From Mesostigma viride (lineage: Eukaryota > Streptophyta > Mesostigmatophyceae > Mesostigmatales > Mesostigmataceae), in the NCBI GenBank assembly GCA_009746045.1, contig RPFO01000084.1:1860816-1924815 (forward strand): a stretch of DNA of 64,000 bases. The letters are read 5' to 3'. Positions within the stretch are counted from its first letter, which is position 1. Every line of letters starts with the position of its first letter. This document shows, one piece after another, positions 11,417 through 21,990 of this stretch. A program made the translations under genes and the position numbers. The notes beneath the pieces are model-generated. The model ran no database searches. It was not told where the DNA came from and was given only the letters and a program-made list of their open reading frames with translations.

Positions 11417-12962
11417 ATGGCTTCCAACAACGGCAACAACAACAAGGGGAAGGCGCCTGCCAGGCGCACCTCACCCCGCCTTTCGCCGGAGGGCACGCCC
11501 TCCACCAACGATGCGAGGGTGACGCCCAACGTCACCTTCCGCACGGTGGTCGCTGACCACCCAGGCGTCGGACCCGCAGGTGGGGCCCGGCGCCCGGGGG
11601 ATGGCGAGCGGTCGGCCGTTTGCCACTGGCGGTTCGTCCGCCATGGCACCTGGGGGGCAGGTCCCCCGGGCACGTAATTCCCCCGTCGCAGGTGACGGGG
11701 GTCGTGAGCGGAGTGATTCCTCTGAGGAGGATGGGGAGGTGCAGCCTGCGAGGTCACGGCCCTCGCTCGAGATTTCGACACAGACGCCTGCGACGTCTGG
11801 TAACCTTTCCGTGGGCCGACAGATGGCCATCATGGACATTGACCGGTATGGGGCACATGTTCCGCCCCCGGTCGCGTTCGGGCGCCCACCCCATTATCTC
11901 CCCATTGGGGAGGACGACATCCCCGCGTTCATTTCGATGAACGGCCGGATCCTACGTCAACGTTTTCAGATGCTTCCAGATGAGGAGATGCACGCGATAG
12001 AGGTTCATCGGGTGCAAACGCAGGTCGAGGGGCGGCTGAGGATGCAGTTCTCCCTGGTTCAGGTGGCAGTTTGGCTGTACTGTTTCGCCAATCGGCCGAG
12101 GCACAACCCCGGCACTGTTGATCAGTGGGCGTCCAGGCAGCGCCAGAGAGAGGCGCTGAGCGTGGTCGCCCGACAGGAGATCACGCTGACTCCGTTGGGG
12201 CCGTGGCCCCAAGTCACGCCAGTTGGCTGGGGCCCGGATAGGCGTGAGGCGGCTGCGATGCCGCCTGCGACGGAGCGCGGGGCGGCAGACGCCCCCAACA
12301 CGCCCATGGGTGGTGAAGCCACCCAGGACCCTCTGGCAGGTCAGAGGGTCCAACCTCAGCCGCAGGCTCCCCCGCCCAGCGTGGGGGGCCAGGTGGCTGA
12401 GGAGGCCACCGGGGTCGCAGGGACCCCGGCGGCGACACAAGCGCCCGGGGTCGCAGGGACCCCGGCAGCGACGCCGGCGCCTCCGGCGCTGGCGGGGGAT
12501 GCAGCCCCCATGGAGGGTGTCACGGGCACCTCCAGCGGCTCTGGGGGGCAGGCCCCCTCTAGCCGCAACAAGGACAAGGCCCTGGCAGGGCCGGAGGGGC
12601 CTCAGGGTCCCACCGCAGCTGGGCAGCAACCAGCACTGCTGGAGGGCGACCTGGAAGGTCGCGACTTCATCACCCTGGGTGATGAGGCCGTGTGGCGTGC
12701 CATACAGACAGCCACAGCCTCCTTCCGTGGGCTGGCCGACAGGAGCCAGCAGATGCACGTCGCGGAGGCGGGCAGCCTGGTGTGTGCAATCATCACGCAC
12801 ATCCTGGGCCTGCCCAACCTCCAAGCGGGCACACGTAGGGTGTGCGACGACCTGCTGCCTGCCCTGCAGGCTCTCCTCTCAGGGAGGAGGGTGCAGGGCA
12901 GCAGGGTGCGTCTGGTGCGTTGCTGGAGCTCCTGCACAACGCCATCCTGAAGGGGCGGGTAG
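11417..12962 (+). pseudogene. Element D first ORF (ORF1-like, frameshifted)
   Basis: ATG at 11417 opens MASNNGNNNKGKAPARRTSP. The frame must shift once between about 11570 and 11680 to continue as a Pro/Gly/Ala-rich acidic-basic protein. That part includes PPHYLPIGEDDIPAFISMNG near 11890, a helical segment (LQAGTRRVCDDLLPALQALL) near 12820-12880, and an end near 12950. No known domain is recognised. By position, directly after LTR and primer site and before Gag, it corresponds to the extra ORF1 of elements B, C and E. I see only vague similarity in its C-terminal helices. Confidence 0.5.
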
Positions 12963-13191
12963 GTGGCTGCCTACCTGGCTGCATCATGACTTACTAACCC
13001 TACTGACGATGAAGTGTCCCTCTCTCCCACCTTCCATGATTGGGAGGAGGCCCGCAGCAGGAGGCGGGAAGTGACACACACTCACACCCCCACCCAGCCC
13101 CCCCTATGTTGTCTAACCCTCCTACACAGCCCATGTTTGCCCTCCTGCTCAGCTCACTCAAGTAGCACTTCCCTCTCAGCATGTCTCTCCT

Positions 13192-14094
13192 GTGAATGCT
13201 GCAGCAGCAACACCATCTTCTCCCTCTCCCCCTGCATCCCCCTCTAGGTTGCCCACTTACAATGAAAACCGTCCTGTGGATAGGATTAATGTCAGGGGGC
13301 TGCCTGAGGGGTATACTAGGGAGCAGGGGAATCATGCACTTCTCTCTCTTCAGCTGGCTAGGGAGGAACTGAATGTCAAGAATTGGTTTGGATCTCTCAT
13401 GCAGGGGGATTTCTACCATCAGTCCTCTCTCAGATTCAGAATCTCATTCTTGTCTTCCAGCGTAGGTATCCCAAGTGGCAGGACACGCAGGCTAGGGCAG
13501 TTTGGGAGGCTTTCATGAAGGAGCTAACTGACCTCCTCTCCACCCCCTCATCTGTGGACATATATGGGGCATTCAGGTGGGTAGAGGAATACAGGGTCAC
13601 ATCAGTGGACTATGTGGCTGAGACAAAGAAATATGAGCTAGCCATCAAAGCACGTCCTGATGTCCAGCAGCTAGATCACAAGTTCTTGCTGCGTTCTTTC
13701 CTTGAGAAACTCAAACTTGACAAAAACACCTACGCTATGCTTGCCACAGGATGGCAAAGTACTGGGAGGACATGAAGGAGGCATTGGATTATATCAAGCT
13801 GGCCTTGGCTCCCCTTAGCCAGGGGGCCATGGGCACCTCTGTAAAGAGGGTCAGGGGGGAAGAGAGGGAGGAGGAGGATAGGGAGAGGGAAGACAGGAGC
13901 AAGAGACCTGTCACTATGGCAGAAGTCAAGTCCCTGCTGGGACAAATGTTTAAGGGAAAGGGCAAGGGCAAGGGCAAGGGCAAGGGCAAGGGCAGGGGCT
14001 GGGGCAAGGGCAAGGGTAAGGGGCAGTCTCCCTCCAAGGGGGGCAGCTCCAGCAACAACAACAACAACAGCAACAGCAACAACAACAACAACAG

Positions 14095-14148
<54 letters not shown>

Positions 14149-14340
14149 GAAGCAGGACAAGGAGGACAAGTCTTCTCAGCGGTGCACCCGCTGTGGCATG
14201 AAGTACCACGAGCGGCCCACCTGCCGCAAGAACGTGGACGAGCTGGGGCATTTGGACGTCCTGTGCCACAAGTGCCACGGGCCGCCCCACGGTGACCCCA
14301 AGGACTGCAAGCGGCCTCCTTACGGCAAGAAGTGTGAGTC
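13192..14340 (+). pseudogene. Element D Gag (capsid plus zinc-knuckle region)
   Basis: The capsid part is split over two frames, with the segment PTYNENRPVDRINVRGLPEG first. Then come FQRRYPKWQDTQARAVWEAF and SVDIYGAFRWVEEYRVTSVD, typical of helical copia Gag, and KKYELAIKARPDVQQLDHKF. From 13751 another frame carries ALDYIKLALAPLSQGAMGTS, a (GK)n stretch, a poly-Asn tract, and the Cys/His cluster CTRCGMKYHERPTC plus CHKCHGPPHGDPKDC. Gag packages RNA in the particle. Unlike A, B and E, there is no stop between Gag and integrase here. Confidence 0.7.
13953..14148 (+). repeat. GGCAAG and AAC codon-repeat tracts inside Gag
   Basis: A (GGCAAG)n-like hexamer tract at about 13953-14030 encodes (Gly-Lys)n. 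It is followed at about 14057-14148 by an (AAC)n tract encoding poly-Asn. They sit just before the zinc-knuckle region and replace the Gln/Gly/Lys-rich linker of element E Gag. The antisense poly-Leu/poly-Val frames are an artefact of the repeat. Confidence 0.85.
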
Positions 14341-16136
14341 TCCCTCTCATGCTGGCTTGAGTGTGCCTGCTTCACCTCTTTCATCTGCATGCCCCACTGT
14401 CAGAGCAGTGAGCAGTTCTGGAAAGGTGCTACAGCTGGTTTCAGAAGATTATGTCTCTAAACCAACCTTCACATCTATGGTTCCCAAGGTGTGCAGAGTG
14501 TCCCCAGCAGAGGATGCTCAGATCAGTTTTCAGGAGCTTGCTTTGCAGTTGCATTTCCTTTATGGGCATGAAGTGAGTGCAGAGGTGGTGGCAGCAGCAA
14601 TAGGGGGGGCAGCACTCAGACGTGCATGCCAGGTGGTCAGATCCCACTGCCAGCATTGTCAGTTCAATGCACCCAAACCCCCTAAGTGGCATGTAGCTAC
14701 CCCACCTAAGTGCAAGGGCAGGGTGGTAGGAGATGTCTTTCATATCAAAGGACAATCTTACTTGGCACTTAAAGATGCATGGTCAAGGTACACAACCATT
14801 GAACCATTACCTGGAATGGACAAGACACAGTTGCTCAGGGCTCTCTTGATTGCTCAGGCCAGGTACTACCCTGTGGAGGCATTGTTACTGGATCAGCAGT
14901 TCACGTGTCTTGCCAATGAACCAGGGTGTGAGGCTATTGATCTGGCTGGGCTAGAAGATCATGAGAGGCAAGGCATTATTGAAAGGGCCATCAGGTCCAT
15001 TAAAACCCTTGTAGCCAAAGAAGATGGAAATCTGCTGGCTGACAGTGGGTCATATGCTGACAGAGCTCTGTGGTCCACCAGGTTGTGCCAAGTCCTCAAC
15101 AGGAGGCCACTCATGAAAACCCCACAAGGGGTGATCATTACACCAGATGGATTGCATGCAGGCATTTATCCACCTGAGGTACTAGCCCTATACAACGCAC
15201 AGCGAGCACAGACAGCTAGCAGGTTAGCTGTCAAGGATGCAAAGCATCCACGTCCCACCTTCAAGAAGGGGATCAGGTCCTATTCTACAAGGAGTCGGGA
15301 CTAGGCAAGGTGGGTACCTGGCATGGGCCAGCCACCATCCTAAAATTTAACACCACTGGCAGGACAGTGTTAGTTAAACACAATGACACGGGAAAGATTC
15401 ACAGGTGTTCACCTCACAGGATGAAATTGTATTTTCCAACTGTGTCAGACGTGGCAGAGGAGGAAGAGCTGTTGGCCGACAGCCCTGTACAGTTGCCTGG
15501 CATCCCAGCGTTGCCCAGTGAGTGGTTGTTTGGAACACCCACTGGTGAGTGTGAGAGCCACACCCACTGTGACACCCAGGTCACCCTTGATGATTGCAGG
15601 CAGTCACTGCAGGCTTGGCCCCCTGCAGCAGAGGGTCACATTGGCAAAACAGGTGATCAGCAACCTATCACCTCTTCAAGTGTGAACATAGCTCAGCCAC
15701 TAGCTGCACCTTCCAAACGCAGCCTAGCAGACGCTGTTCGCATTTTACAAGCAGCTCATAGAGCTAAAGCTCAAACTGCTGCAGGATCAGCTAAGGTGGG
15801 GAAGGTTGGGCAGCATGACAATAGCCCATTTATGGTTGCAGTGGACACACAAGCCCAGGTTAGCATCATCAGTGCCCTGGCTGTGCCCCATATGCCTTTG
15901 GAACCTTCACCCTGGCACCATGTGGCTGATTTCTCAGGGCAGTCATCCCTCAAGGTATTAGGTCAGGTCATGTTGACTATACTCGGTATCCCTACTCCTT
16001 TTCAGGTCTTGGAAGGTTATAAAGGGAATGCTTTATTGGGGGATCCTTTTCTCTGTTACCCTGGTGTCCTCATCTCCAGTGATAGACTATCCATCCAGGA
16101 CCTGGGTGGTGTTGATCTGAATCATTTCAAAATTTC
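14341..16136 (+). pseudogene. Element D integrase followed by protease-like domain
   Basis: The integrase zinc region reads LHFLYGHEV ... CQVVRSHCQHCQ (H-x4-H, C-x2-C) near 14550-14670. The core runs from GRVVGDVFHIKGQSYLALKD through LLLDQQFTC to QGIIERAIRSIKTLVAKE, giving candidate D, D and E residues with about 29 residues between the last two. A frameshift near 15262 moves to the C-terminal SH3-like part (WHGPATILKFNTTGRTVLVK). Then comes the protease-like domain: AVDTQAQVSIISALAV at 15838-15885, VADFSGQSSLKVLGQVMLTI and LGIPTPFQVLEGYKGNALLG. D-T-Q-A replaces D-T-G-A. The sequence is cut at 16136, before RT. Confidence 0.75.
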
Positions 16137-16154
16137 TCTCCATCCAACTCATGA

Positions 16155-17120
16155 CCCCCACCCCGTGAGCTTAAATACCTTGGGATCACGCTTGCTGCGC
16201 ATGAGTGCTCGGATGACGTCCGCCATGAGAGGCCCCCGGGCCTTAGGTGGCTGCCCCGTCCCCTCTGGCCTTGTGACAGGTGCTTCAGCAGCCTCTTCCT
16301 GCTCATCCTCCAGCATGGACAGACCATTATCCATTATGTACCAGAGGAACGTTAGCTGCTGCCGGCTGCCTGGCTCTGGCCTGGCTCCTCAACCCAACTG
16401 GGAGGGCCTGGCCCGTCTGCAGGCCAGATTGCATGTGGCCTTAGAACTCTCCTTGACATGAGCCCAGGACAACCTGTACACGTGCCTTGGATCCTTTTCC
16501 AAAGCCACCAGGCAAGATCTGTTGGCATCCTCCACACGAGTAACCACACCATCCTGCCACTTCCCCCGCTTGCCTGGAATAGATGGTTCCTTCCACATCC
16601 TGACCTTCAGCCCCACCTGAGGCCTCAGCACATTCCAGTTCTCAGCTGGGCAAACAACCTGTCTGCCTTCCTAACTAAGACTGGCCTGCACCACCCTCTC
16701 AGGTAAAAAGCTATACTGTAGGGCCAGGGAAGAGACAGCTACACCATCAAAGTAATAGTTAACCCTGTGGTTCAGCTGCTCCTCTATCCCCTTACACCAG
16801 GCTGCCCTCTCTAAGGCAGATGCCACAAGTGGCACTGACTCTGCTGCTAGCACCACTGTCTTTACTTCACGTATGGATCTCTCTACAGCCCCTTGCTGCC
16901 CATGACTCTCTCTGGGGACCACCACCAGCTTACAAGGCAGCTGGTCCTGCATGATGCTTGAGCAAACAGTCAAACTGCAAGTCTGCCTGCACACTCTTGC
17001 ACACCCCAAAGCCTGGGACTAGGGCCTTCATACCCAACAACAAGTGATGCTCCTGCATACCAGGCAGAACGTCTATCAGTGTATACCAACTGAACCTGTC
17101 CACCCCCACTAATATATACA
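16155..17120 (-). pseudogene. Element A integrase C-terminal half and linker to protease
   Basis: Minus strand: LVGVDRFSWYTLIDVLPGMQ, VQADLQFDCL, PRESHGQQGAVERSIREVK and then KVRMWKEPSIPGKRGKWQDG, the integrase core and C-terminal part matching elements B and E. The linker then reads LMADVIRALMRSKRDPKVFK, leading into the protease domain beyond element D. Relative to B and E it has extra 4-bp insertions (CATG at 16950-16953, one near 16673, one near 16445) and a 13-bp deletion near 16640, each shifting the frame. Confidence 0.8.
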
Positions 17121-17580
17121 ATTAATTAATTAATTAATTAAACTCGTGCCCCCGTTGGGGAGTCACGGAGCACCGAAGTGCTTTTAATCCCTGTGTGTGC
17201 ACTACAGGAGAAAGGGCAGAGACCCCCAGTCTCCTTCATGCCAAAGGCATGCCACAGCTGCAATCGGGCGCGGCTAGCTAAAAGGACAGGCTAACGATCC
17301 GGCAAACTGTGGGTGCAATAAGACCCATGTGAGCATGTCATAGCAAGGAGCGTGGGCAAGTAATCTGAACATAGCCAGGGCGTAGCATGGCTGTACTAGA
17401 ACTAGGCTAAGGCTATGGCTGGTTGTGTACCGTGCGTTGGCGGCACGTGACTAGGTTTGTTGGCACAGCTAGGCAAACATTCTAGGCATGGCTGCCTTAG
17501 CGACAGTGACTCCAATGGTTACAAGCTAGGGCTATTGCTATATAATATATTATATAGCATTAAGCTAGGGCTATTGCTAT
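17121..17580 (-). mobile_element. 460-bp LINE/SINE-like insertion with (TTAA)n tail
   Basis: A 10-bp direct repeat, AATATATACA, flanks it at 17111-17120 and 17581-17590; the uninterrupted site is in element B near 28115. The left end is a (TTAA)n tail, so the insert is in minus orientation. No coding sequence is seen. It contains a near-duplicate AAGCTAGGGCTATTGCTAT at its right end. Confidence 0.8.
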
Positions 17581-18043
17581 AATATATACAAGCCCCTGAT
17601 ATGTCGCGTTTGCGTGCCATATCATCCTGGACTGGTCATTACCGCTACTTGGAATGCATCCACTTTCGAAGCAGTAATCATGTGTGTGATATGCCACCTA
17701 AAATGAGAATGAAAGGTGCGGTCCTTAACGGCACCGCCACCTTCATGACAGGCAATCCGGCCCAATCAGCCGATTCTTGAGACCATGCTTTATCATCAAA
17801 GCAACCAAAAGACATTTCGATTCCAATGATCAAGATACATGACGAATTACAAAGACTGTCGAGTTGTAATGTTGTAGTTATAAGAGCAGCTGTGAGGCCC
17901 CTTGGGTTACGCCACTGCAGGCCCCTTGTGGCGGCAGTGCGTGTGTTCCCGACCTAGTTCCTACTGGCATTCTTGCCAACGACGACCAGGGTGCCCGAAG
18001 GCCCTGTCCCTTGTCTCGTTCTCAGTCTTACACACATTCTTAA

Positions 18044-19761
18044 CACGTCGTACGTGCAAACTCAGTCCTAAAAATAGGACTGAGTATGCCAACTTTGAGA
18101 TCATGTAGCGGTAAGGGTAGGGGGGTACCCCATATGTTTGATATGCATAATAGCACTCAATATCATGCTAACGCTTGGGCATATGCATAAAAAATCATAC
18201 ATTGACCGAATCATGTATAATTTTACTGGGGTGTGGACCCTTACTCGCGATTTTGCATTTTTGTGTGGAAGCACGATTGGGAAAAATTGAATAAATTCCA
18301 TATGCATGTTTAAAAAATATAGGCATGTAAAAAATATAGTTCTTGACCTGTAGAAAAAAACTGGACTCAATTTGGCCACAGGCACTGCCTGAAACACAGA
18401 AAATACTGCCAGTCCTATAATAGGACTGGGCCTTGCTAGCAAAACGCTAGCATGTAAGTGCGGTCATACTACACACCACCGTGGCAACCAACCATGCCAA
18501 TCAACTCATTTCCCTTCTAGCATAATAGGACAACATGCTTGCATCATCATATTGCAGGTATATGATACCTTAGTATGTGTGAGAGCCTATGCACGCACGT
18601 AGGGAATGGGTATGGATACCTACCTACAAAGGGTTGTATTATAAGTCTTAACCACCAATATGATGGGTAGGTTAAGCATATTTCAATTGTTTCTAACAAG
18701 AATAGACATGGCTAAAGCTGTTTTGCTTTGCCATGACATGGCCAACATACTTGCTGGCACATTATGACAGTGCTTTATCACCAAGACTTTTCACTCACAA
18801 GTGTAAGCTCGAAAGCACGCTTGATGCAGCCCATGGCCACACAATCATGCAGTATGAACGTAGCAAAAGAAGAACTAACATCTATGAAGGTATTTAAACC
18901 CATTAAGCGCCTAAAAACCTGCACAATTACACTAGGGTAAGGCAAATGCCTGGTAACATCATCAAAAAAGGGGGTTTTAGAGAGGGGCAGGCAACGGTCA
19001 AGAAAGCGCATCAAGACTCGAAACTGACAACGCCTCGCAAGCTTAAACTCATTCAAGAACATCAAGAAATGATGAGGTAACGTTATTTCAGCTTTACCGT
19101 TCACGGATGGCGTTACCTTGGCCCAGGCGGTGCCCGCAAAAGTGACACTTGCCGGCACACAAACCATGACGTGACAGAGTGCTTGAAATCATCAAACCTT
19201 TACTGCCACTGACTTTATTCTACGAAAATGGATGATACTTAGTAGAAAGAAGCATATAAACCCTTCGACCTGCGCCGGAAAGCAGTTTTAGTAATCAATT
19301 CCGTCAGCCTGCCTGATCGCAGTTTTTTCCACCAAGTGCAGTGCCGACACCTGGTAAATCGCATCTCCGCGAGCTAAAATTTGGCCTGTGTCATCTTTAA
19401 GACATAAGAAATCTACTTCCTGAGTTTGACCAGATAAATCGTCCGCAAACGTAAACTGCATGCATGGGCGCAAGCCGCCATGGCTGGGTCGTGCATTTCC
19501 GGAACTCGCGTTTCGCGTGAAAAAGTACCCTTACCACCGGTACTTTGACCGCACATTTAGCCGCCCAAACAAAATCAAAAAAAATCCCAAAAATATGTCC
19601 AAGAAAGGTCTTTTCACGTAGTATTTGAACAAATTTTGAGAGAATTTTTTTGTCCAACACTCTGACCGGGGCGAATTTTCTACGAAACCCAAAAACTCAG
19701 TCCTAAAATTAGGACTGAGTTCAACTCAGTCCTAAAAATAGGTAGGGTTACGTACGACGTG
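18044..19761 (-). mobile_element. TTAA-flanked element, copy 1 (1,718 bp)
   Basis: The element starts CACGTCGTACGT and ends ACGTACGACGTG, a 12-bp perfect inverted repeat, with TTAA on both sides (18040-18043 and 19762-19765). A second copy of exactly the same length lies in opposite orientation at 60926-62643. Both ends carry subterminal palindromes built from AACTCAGTCCTA and TAGGACTGAGTT. TTAA duplication is the known signature of piggyBac-type integration. No piggyBac transposase is present, so the class assignment is inference. Confidence 0.8.
18778..19167 (-). CDS. Conserved 129-residue ORF of the TTAA element, copy 1
   Basis: Unidentified protein. The frame begins MVCVPASVTFAGTAWAKVTP and ends FELTLVSEKSW, with the same length and frame as the copy 2 frame at 61520-61909. 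I count roughly eight amino-acid differences by eye and no indel or stop. A smaller conserved frame (about 60-73 residues, containing EVDFLCLKDDTG) lies upstream at 19288-19473, and a 113-residue frame downstream at 18101-18442. I recognise no transposase signature. They could be exons, captured host sequence or chance frames kept open because the copies are young. Confidence 0.4.
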   Translation of the reverse strand: MVCVPASVTFAGTAWAKVTPSVNGKAEITLPHHFLMFLNEFKLARRCQFRVLMRFLDRCLPLSKTPFFDDVTRHLPYPSVIVQVFRRLMGLNTFIDVSSSFATFILHDCVAMGCIKRAFELTLVSEKSW

Positions 19762-20411
19762 TTAACAAAACCAGTACATTGTCGTATCCTTCAGTCCATC
19801 CTCATGGCAACTGACTGCATGCAACCACTCACGGGGGCTGCTCCGGGCTGCTCGAACTATTTCACCCCATGAAGACAACAAACCAGTTGTGAGGGAGAGA
19901 AACGGACGAACAACGACCACCATGGTTCGTTGCTCATCCTTCTATACTGCTCAAAGCTCAAGCCTGGCGGCTGGCGCCACTAGCGCCACTTTTGACATCA
20001 ACCAATCATAACATTATCTAATTTCCGACAAGCTAAACTTCAAGCTTTATCTGTCAAGAGAACACAAATATACAAGGGCAAATCTATCGGCCATGCCAGG
20101 CACCGCCTGGGGCTTCCTTGCATTTGTGTCTGGTGTCCCACGTTGAAATCCTGAAATTGCACAGCTGCTCAGCGCCTCGCCAGCTTGCTGTGTACCAGCA
20201 TTCGGCAAACTGCCCTTGTGACGAATGTCGGTGAAATTCAGGTCCGCCCAAAAGTTCCGTCAGCAAATTCAGCGGACTTGGCGCGAAAGTACAACTGAGA
20301 TCCGCGGCGTCAGTACCGGGCCGCGGTATAGCAACCCGCACAAGGCTGCGGACGTCAGAATTACGCCAAAATCTGAATTGCGGACGTGATAGATCACGGA
20401 CGCGACAGATA

Positions 20412-21016
20412 TGCTGGATATCCATCTGGATGTCGCCACGCTCTCTAGCAGGCTCCCTAGCATGGGACTGGGGTGGGTGAGCAGCGTTCTCCTGGCAACC
20501 ACAGTTCTCAGCAGCAGCCTGGCAAGCCTCCCACAGAGGCTCTCTCCCTATGTAGCTTCCAAGCAAACATTGCAGCCTGCCCAGAATGCCCGAACATGTG
20601 ATGCAACCTATAGCCAGCCTCAGCATAGTCCAGTACCCTCTCAGGACTGACCTGGCGAGACGCCTGGACCGTGTGTGGGGACACATGATCCACTCCTGAG
20701 GTTCCAGGGCTTCCCTGCAGGCCTTCCTGACTCCCCAAGCCAGGTCCTGCACCCTGGACCGCTCCACTCCTTCCAGCAAGAGTGAGGCCCTTCCAGCAAG
20801 GTCCTTTGGCCCTCCTGGCCAGCACGTACCTGCTGGAGACCCACCACCTGCATGAGGCATAGGGAATTCAGCTGCAGCATTGTTATTGCAATCCAGTGGA
20901 AGAACAGCATCTGTACACCCTTGGTGCTGCACAAGGGCCACACCCCTATCCTTATGTACATCCAGCACACCTTCCCCATGGGGTGATTGACTATTTACAG
21001 GGGATGGCGTACCCAG
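20412..21016 (-). pseudogene. Element A Pol start and integrase N-terminal half
   Basis: Immediately after the UGA at 21017-21019 the minus strand stays open in the Gag frame: SPVNSQSPHGEGVLDVHKD, then an Ala/Gly-rich stretch and the integrase zinc region with GYRLHHMFGHSGQAAMFAWK. It ends at REPARERGDIQMDIQHI, where the 2.8-kb transposon interrupts. The core resumes at 17120 (less the 460-bp insert). A tandem duplication near 20770-20800 and other indels against element B show decay. Confidence 0.75.
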
Positions 21017-21019
21017 TCA
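21017..21019 (-). promoter_or_regulatory. Candidate Gag-Pol UGA readthrough site, element A
   Basis: Gag ends SGQQ with TGA followed by CTGGGT. Translation downstream stays in the same frame for the whole Pol N-terminus without another stop and without a nearby ATG. The same single in-frame TGA followed by CT occurs in elements B (28715-28717) and E (35469-35471). UGA followed by C, especially CUA, is a known leaky context. Confidence 0.6.
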
Positions 21020-21990
21020 CTGCTGCCCTGACTGGCCTCCTGCCCCAGCAGGCTTGGCCTTCCTGTCAGGACACTCACGACGCCAGTGACCCTCCTTGCC
21101 ACACACAAAACACGCTCCACCCTTCTTCCCAGACCCAGGCAGCCCCACCCTTGCCAGGCTTCCCCTGGCCTCCCTGAGACTGCCCACCCTGCTTGCCCTG
21201 ATTGCCTTGAGCTTGGCTCTTGCCTTGCCCTTGGCCACCCTTGCCCTGCTGACCACCAGCTTGCTGGCTCCCAACCCCTCCTTGGGAACCTGCTCCCTTG
21301 CCACCCTGAGCCCCATTCCTCTGGCGCCTGAAGCGCCTACGCTTGTTAGGCCTTGCCCCAGCACGGGCTGGGTACCCGGGGACATCACCTTGGGCCTGTA
21401 CAGCGGAGGTGGCATTGCTGCCGTGGGACTGAATGGCTTTGCAGGCAGGGTCTAGATTCCTGATACTAAGGATCACCAGCTCTAGAGCACGCAAGGACCC
21501 ATCTGTCTGGTTCAGAAACATGCGGGCACTGTTCCTCCCATCCACACTCAACCCCATACGGTCCAGGAAATAATCTGCCAAGGCCCTATCTGTGACCAGG
21601 AAGCCATACTTGGCCCCCTTGTCTCTGATACGGTTGAGCCTGGCCCATTCCTCTGCAATAGGGCCAATGATCTCGAACGTGTCATACTGGTGTTTGTAGT
21701 AGTTTGTGAGGTTTAGAACCTTGTCTGAAAACTCCTCCCTCAGTCCATCCAGGAATTGCGCCAAGGTTAGCTTGTCCTTCACAGCCACCCTAGTCTTTTC
21801 CCGCACACGTTCTGAGGAATCCCTGTTGCATGTGGACGAGTGAAACACCTGCACTAGGTGCACAGTGGGGTCCACGGAGAGCACCACCAGCTTCATGTCC
21901 TCAAGCCACTTATCCAGTGCTTCCTGCGCTATAATGGTGGACAGAGAGGCTTTTGGCCATTCATGATGACGTTCACCGCGCTCATGTGAG
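21020..21990 (-). pseudogene. Element A Gag
   Basis: Minus strand: MNGQKPL start near 21965, then LDKWLEDMKLVVLSVDPTVH, RDSSERVREKTRVAVKDKLT, VLNLTNYYKHQYDTFEIIG and YFLDRMGLSVDGRNSARMFL, the helical capsid part also seen in element E. A Gly/Gln/Lys-rich linker and one zinc knuckle follow (ACFVCGKEGHWRREC; C-x2-C-x4-H-x4-C). A frameshift with a TAG lies near 21935, between the start and the capsid body, so it cannot be made intact. Gag forms the particle and binds RNA. Confidence 0.8.

Larger units (their letters stand above)
10915..16149 (+). mobile_element. LTR element D: one LTR plus Gag-IN-PR, 3' part deleted
   Basis: Inserted into element A's protease gene with target duplication CATGA (10910-10914 and 16150-16154); element B shows the empty site near 27150. 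It starts AGTTAGATGAG and ends CTCCATCCAACT. That last 13-base stretch also ends the left LTR at 11371, so the right end keeps only the outermost bases of a 3' LTR. RT, RNase H and the rest of the 3' LTR are absent. Coding order is ORF1, Gag, integrase, protease-like domain, with several frameshifts. Confidence 0.8.
17602..20407. mobile_element. 2.8-kb TIR DNA transposon in element A, 4-bp duplication
   Basis: Ends are TGTCGCGTTTGCGTG at the left and CACGGACGCGACA at the right, an imperfect terminal inverted repeat beginning TGTCGCG. It is flanked by the duplication GATA (17598-17601 and 20408-20411); element B has the intact site near 28136. No transposase domain is seen, so it is probably non-autonomous. 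The 1,718-bp TTAA-flanked element is nested inside it. The remaining sequence has only short frames. Confidence 0.7.
6700..21990 (-). mobile_element. LTR retrotransposon A (Ty1/copia-like), heavily nested, minus strand
   Basis: Read from right to left, this carries Gag with a CCHC knuckle (21990-21020), a conserved UGA, integrase (21016-16671), a linker, a protease-like domain (16330-16155 and 10909-10567) and RT-RNase H (9221-7586). It is then colinear with element B's 3' untranslated sequence down to about 6700. Both LTRs are missing. Comparison with element B gives the intervening insertions exactly: 6940-7179, 7553-7585, 9222-10566, 10915-16149, 17121-17580 and 17602-20407. Frameshifts and 4-bp insertions show it is dead. 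Confidence 0.85.

Noticed and set aside
13789-14169. Long antisense frames rich in poly-Leu, poly-Val or poly-Cys
   Set aside because: They are the complement of the AAC and GGCAAG repeat tracts in element D Gag.
18044-19761. Segmental duplication explaining similarity to 60926-62643
   Set aside because: Similarity stops exactly at TTAA on both sides, and flanks are unrelated, so it moved as a discrete element.
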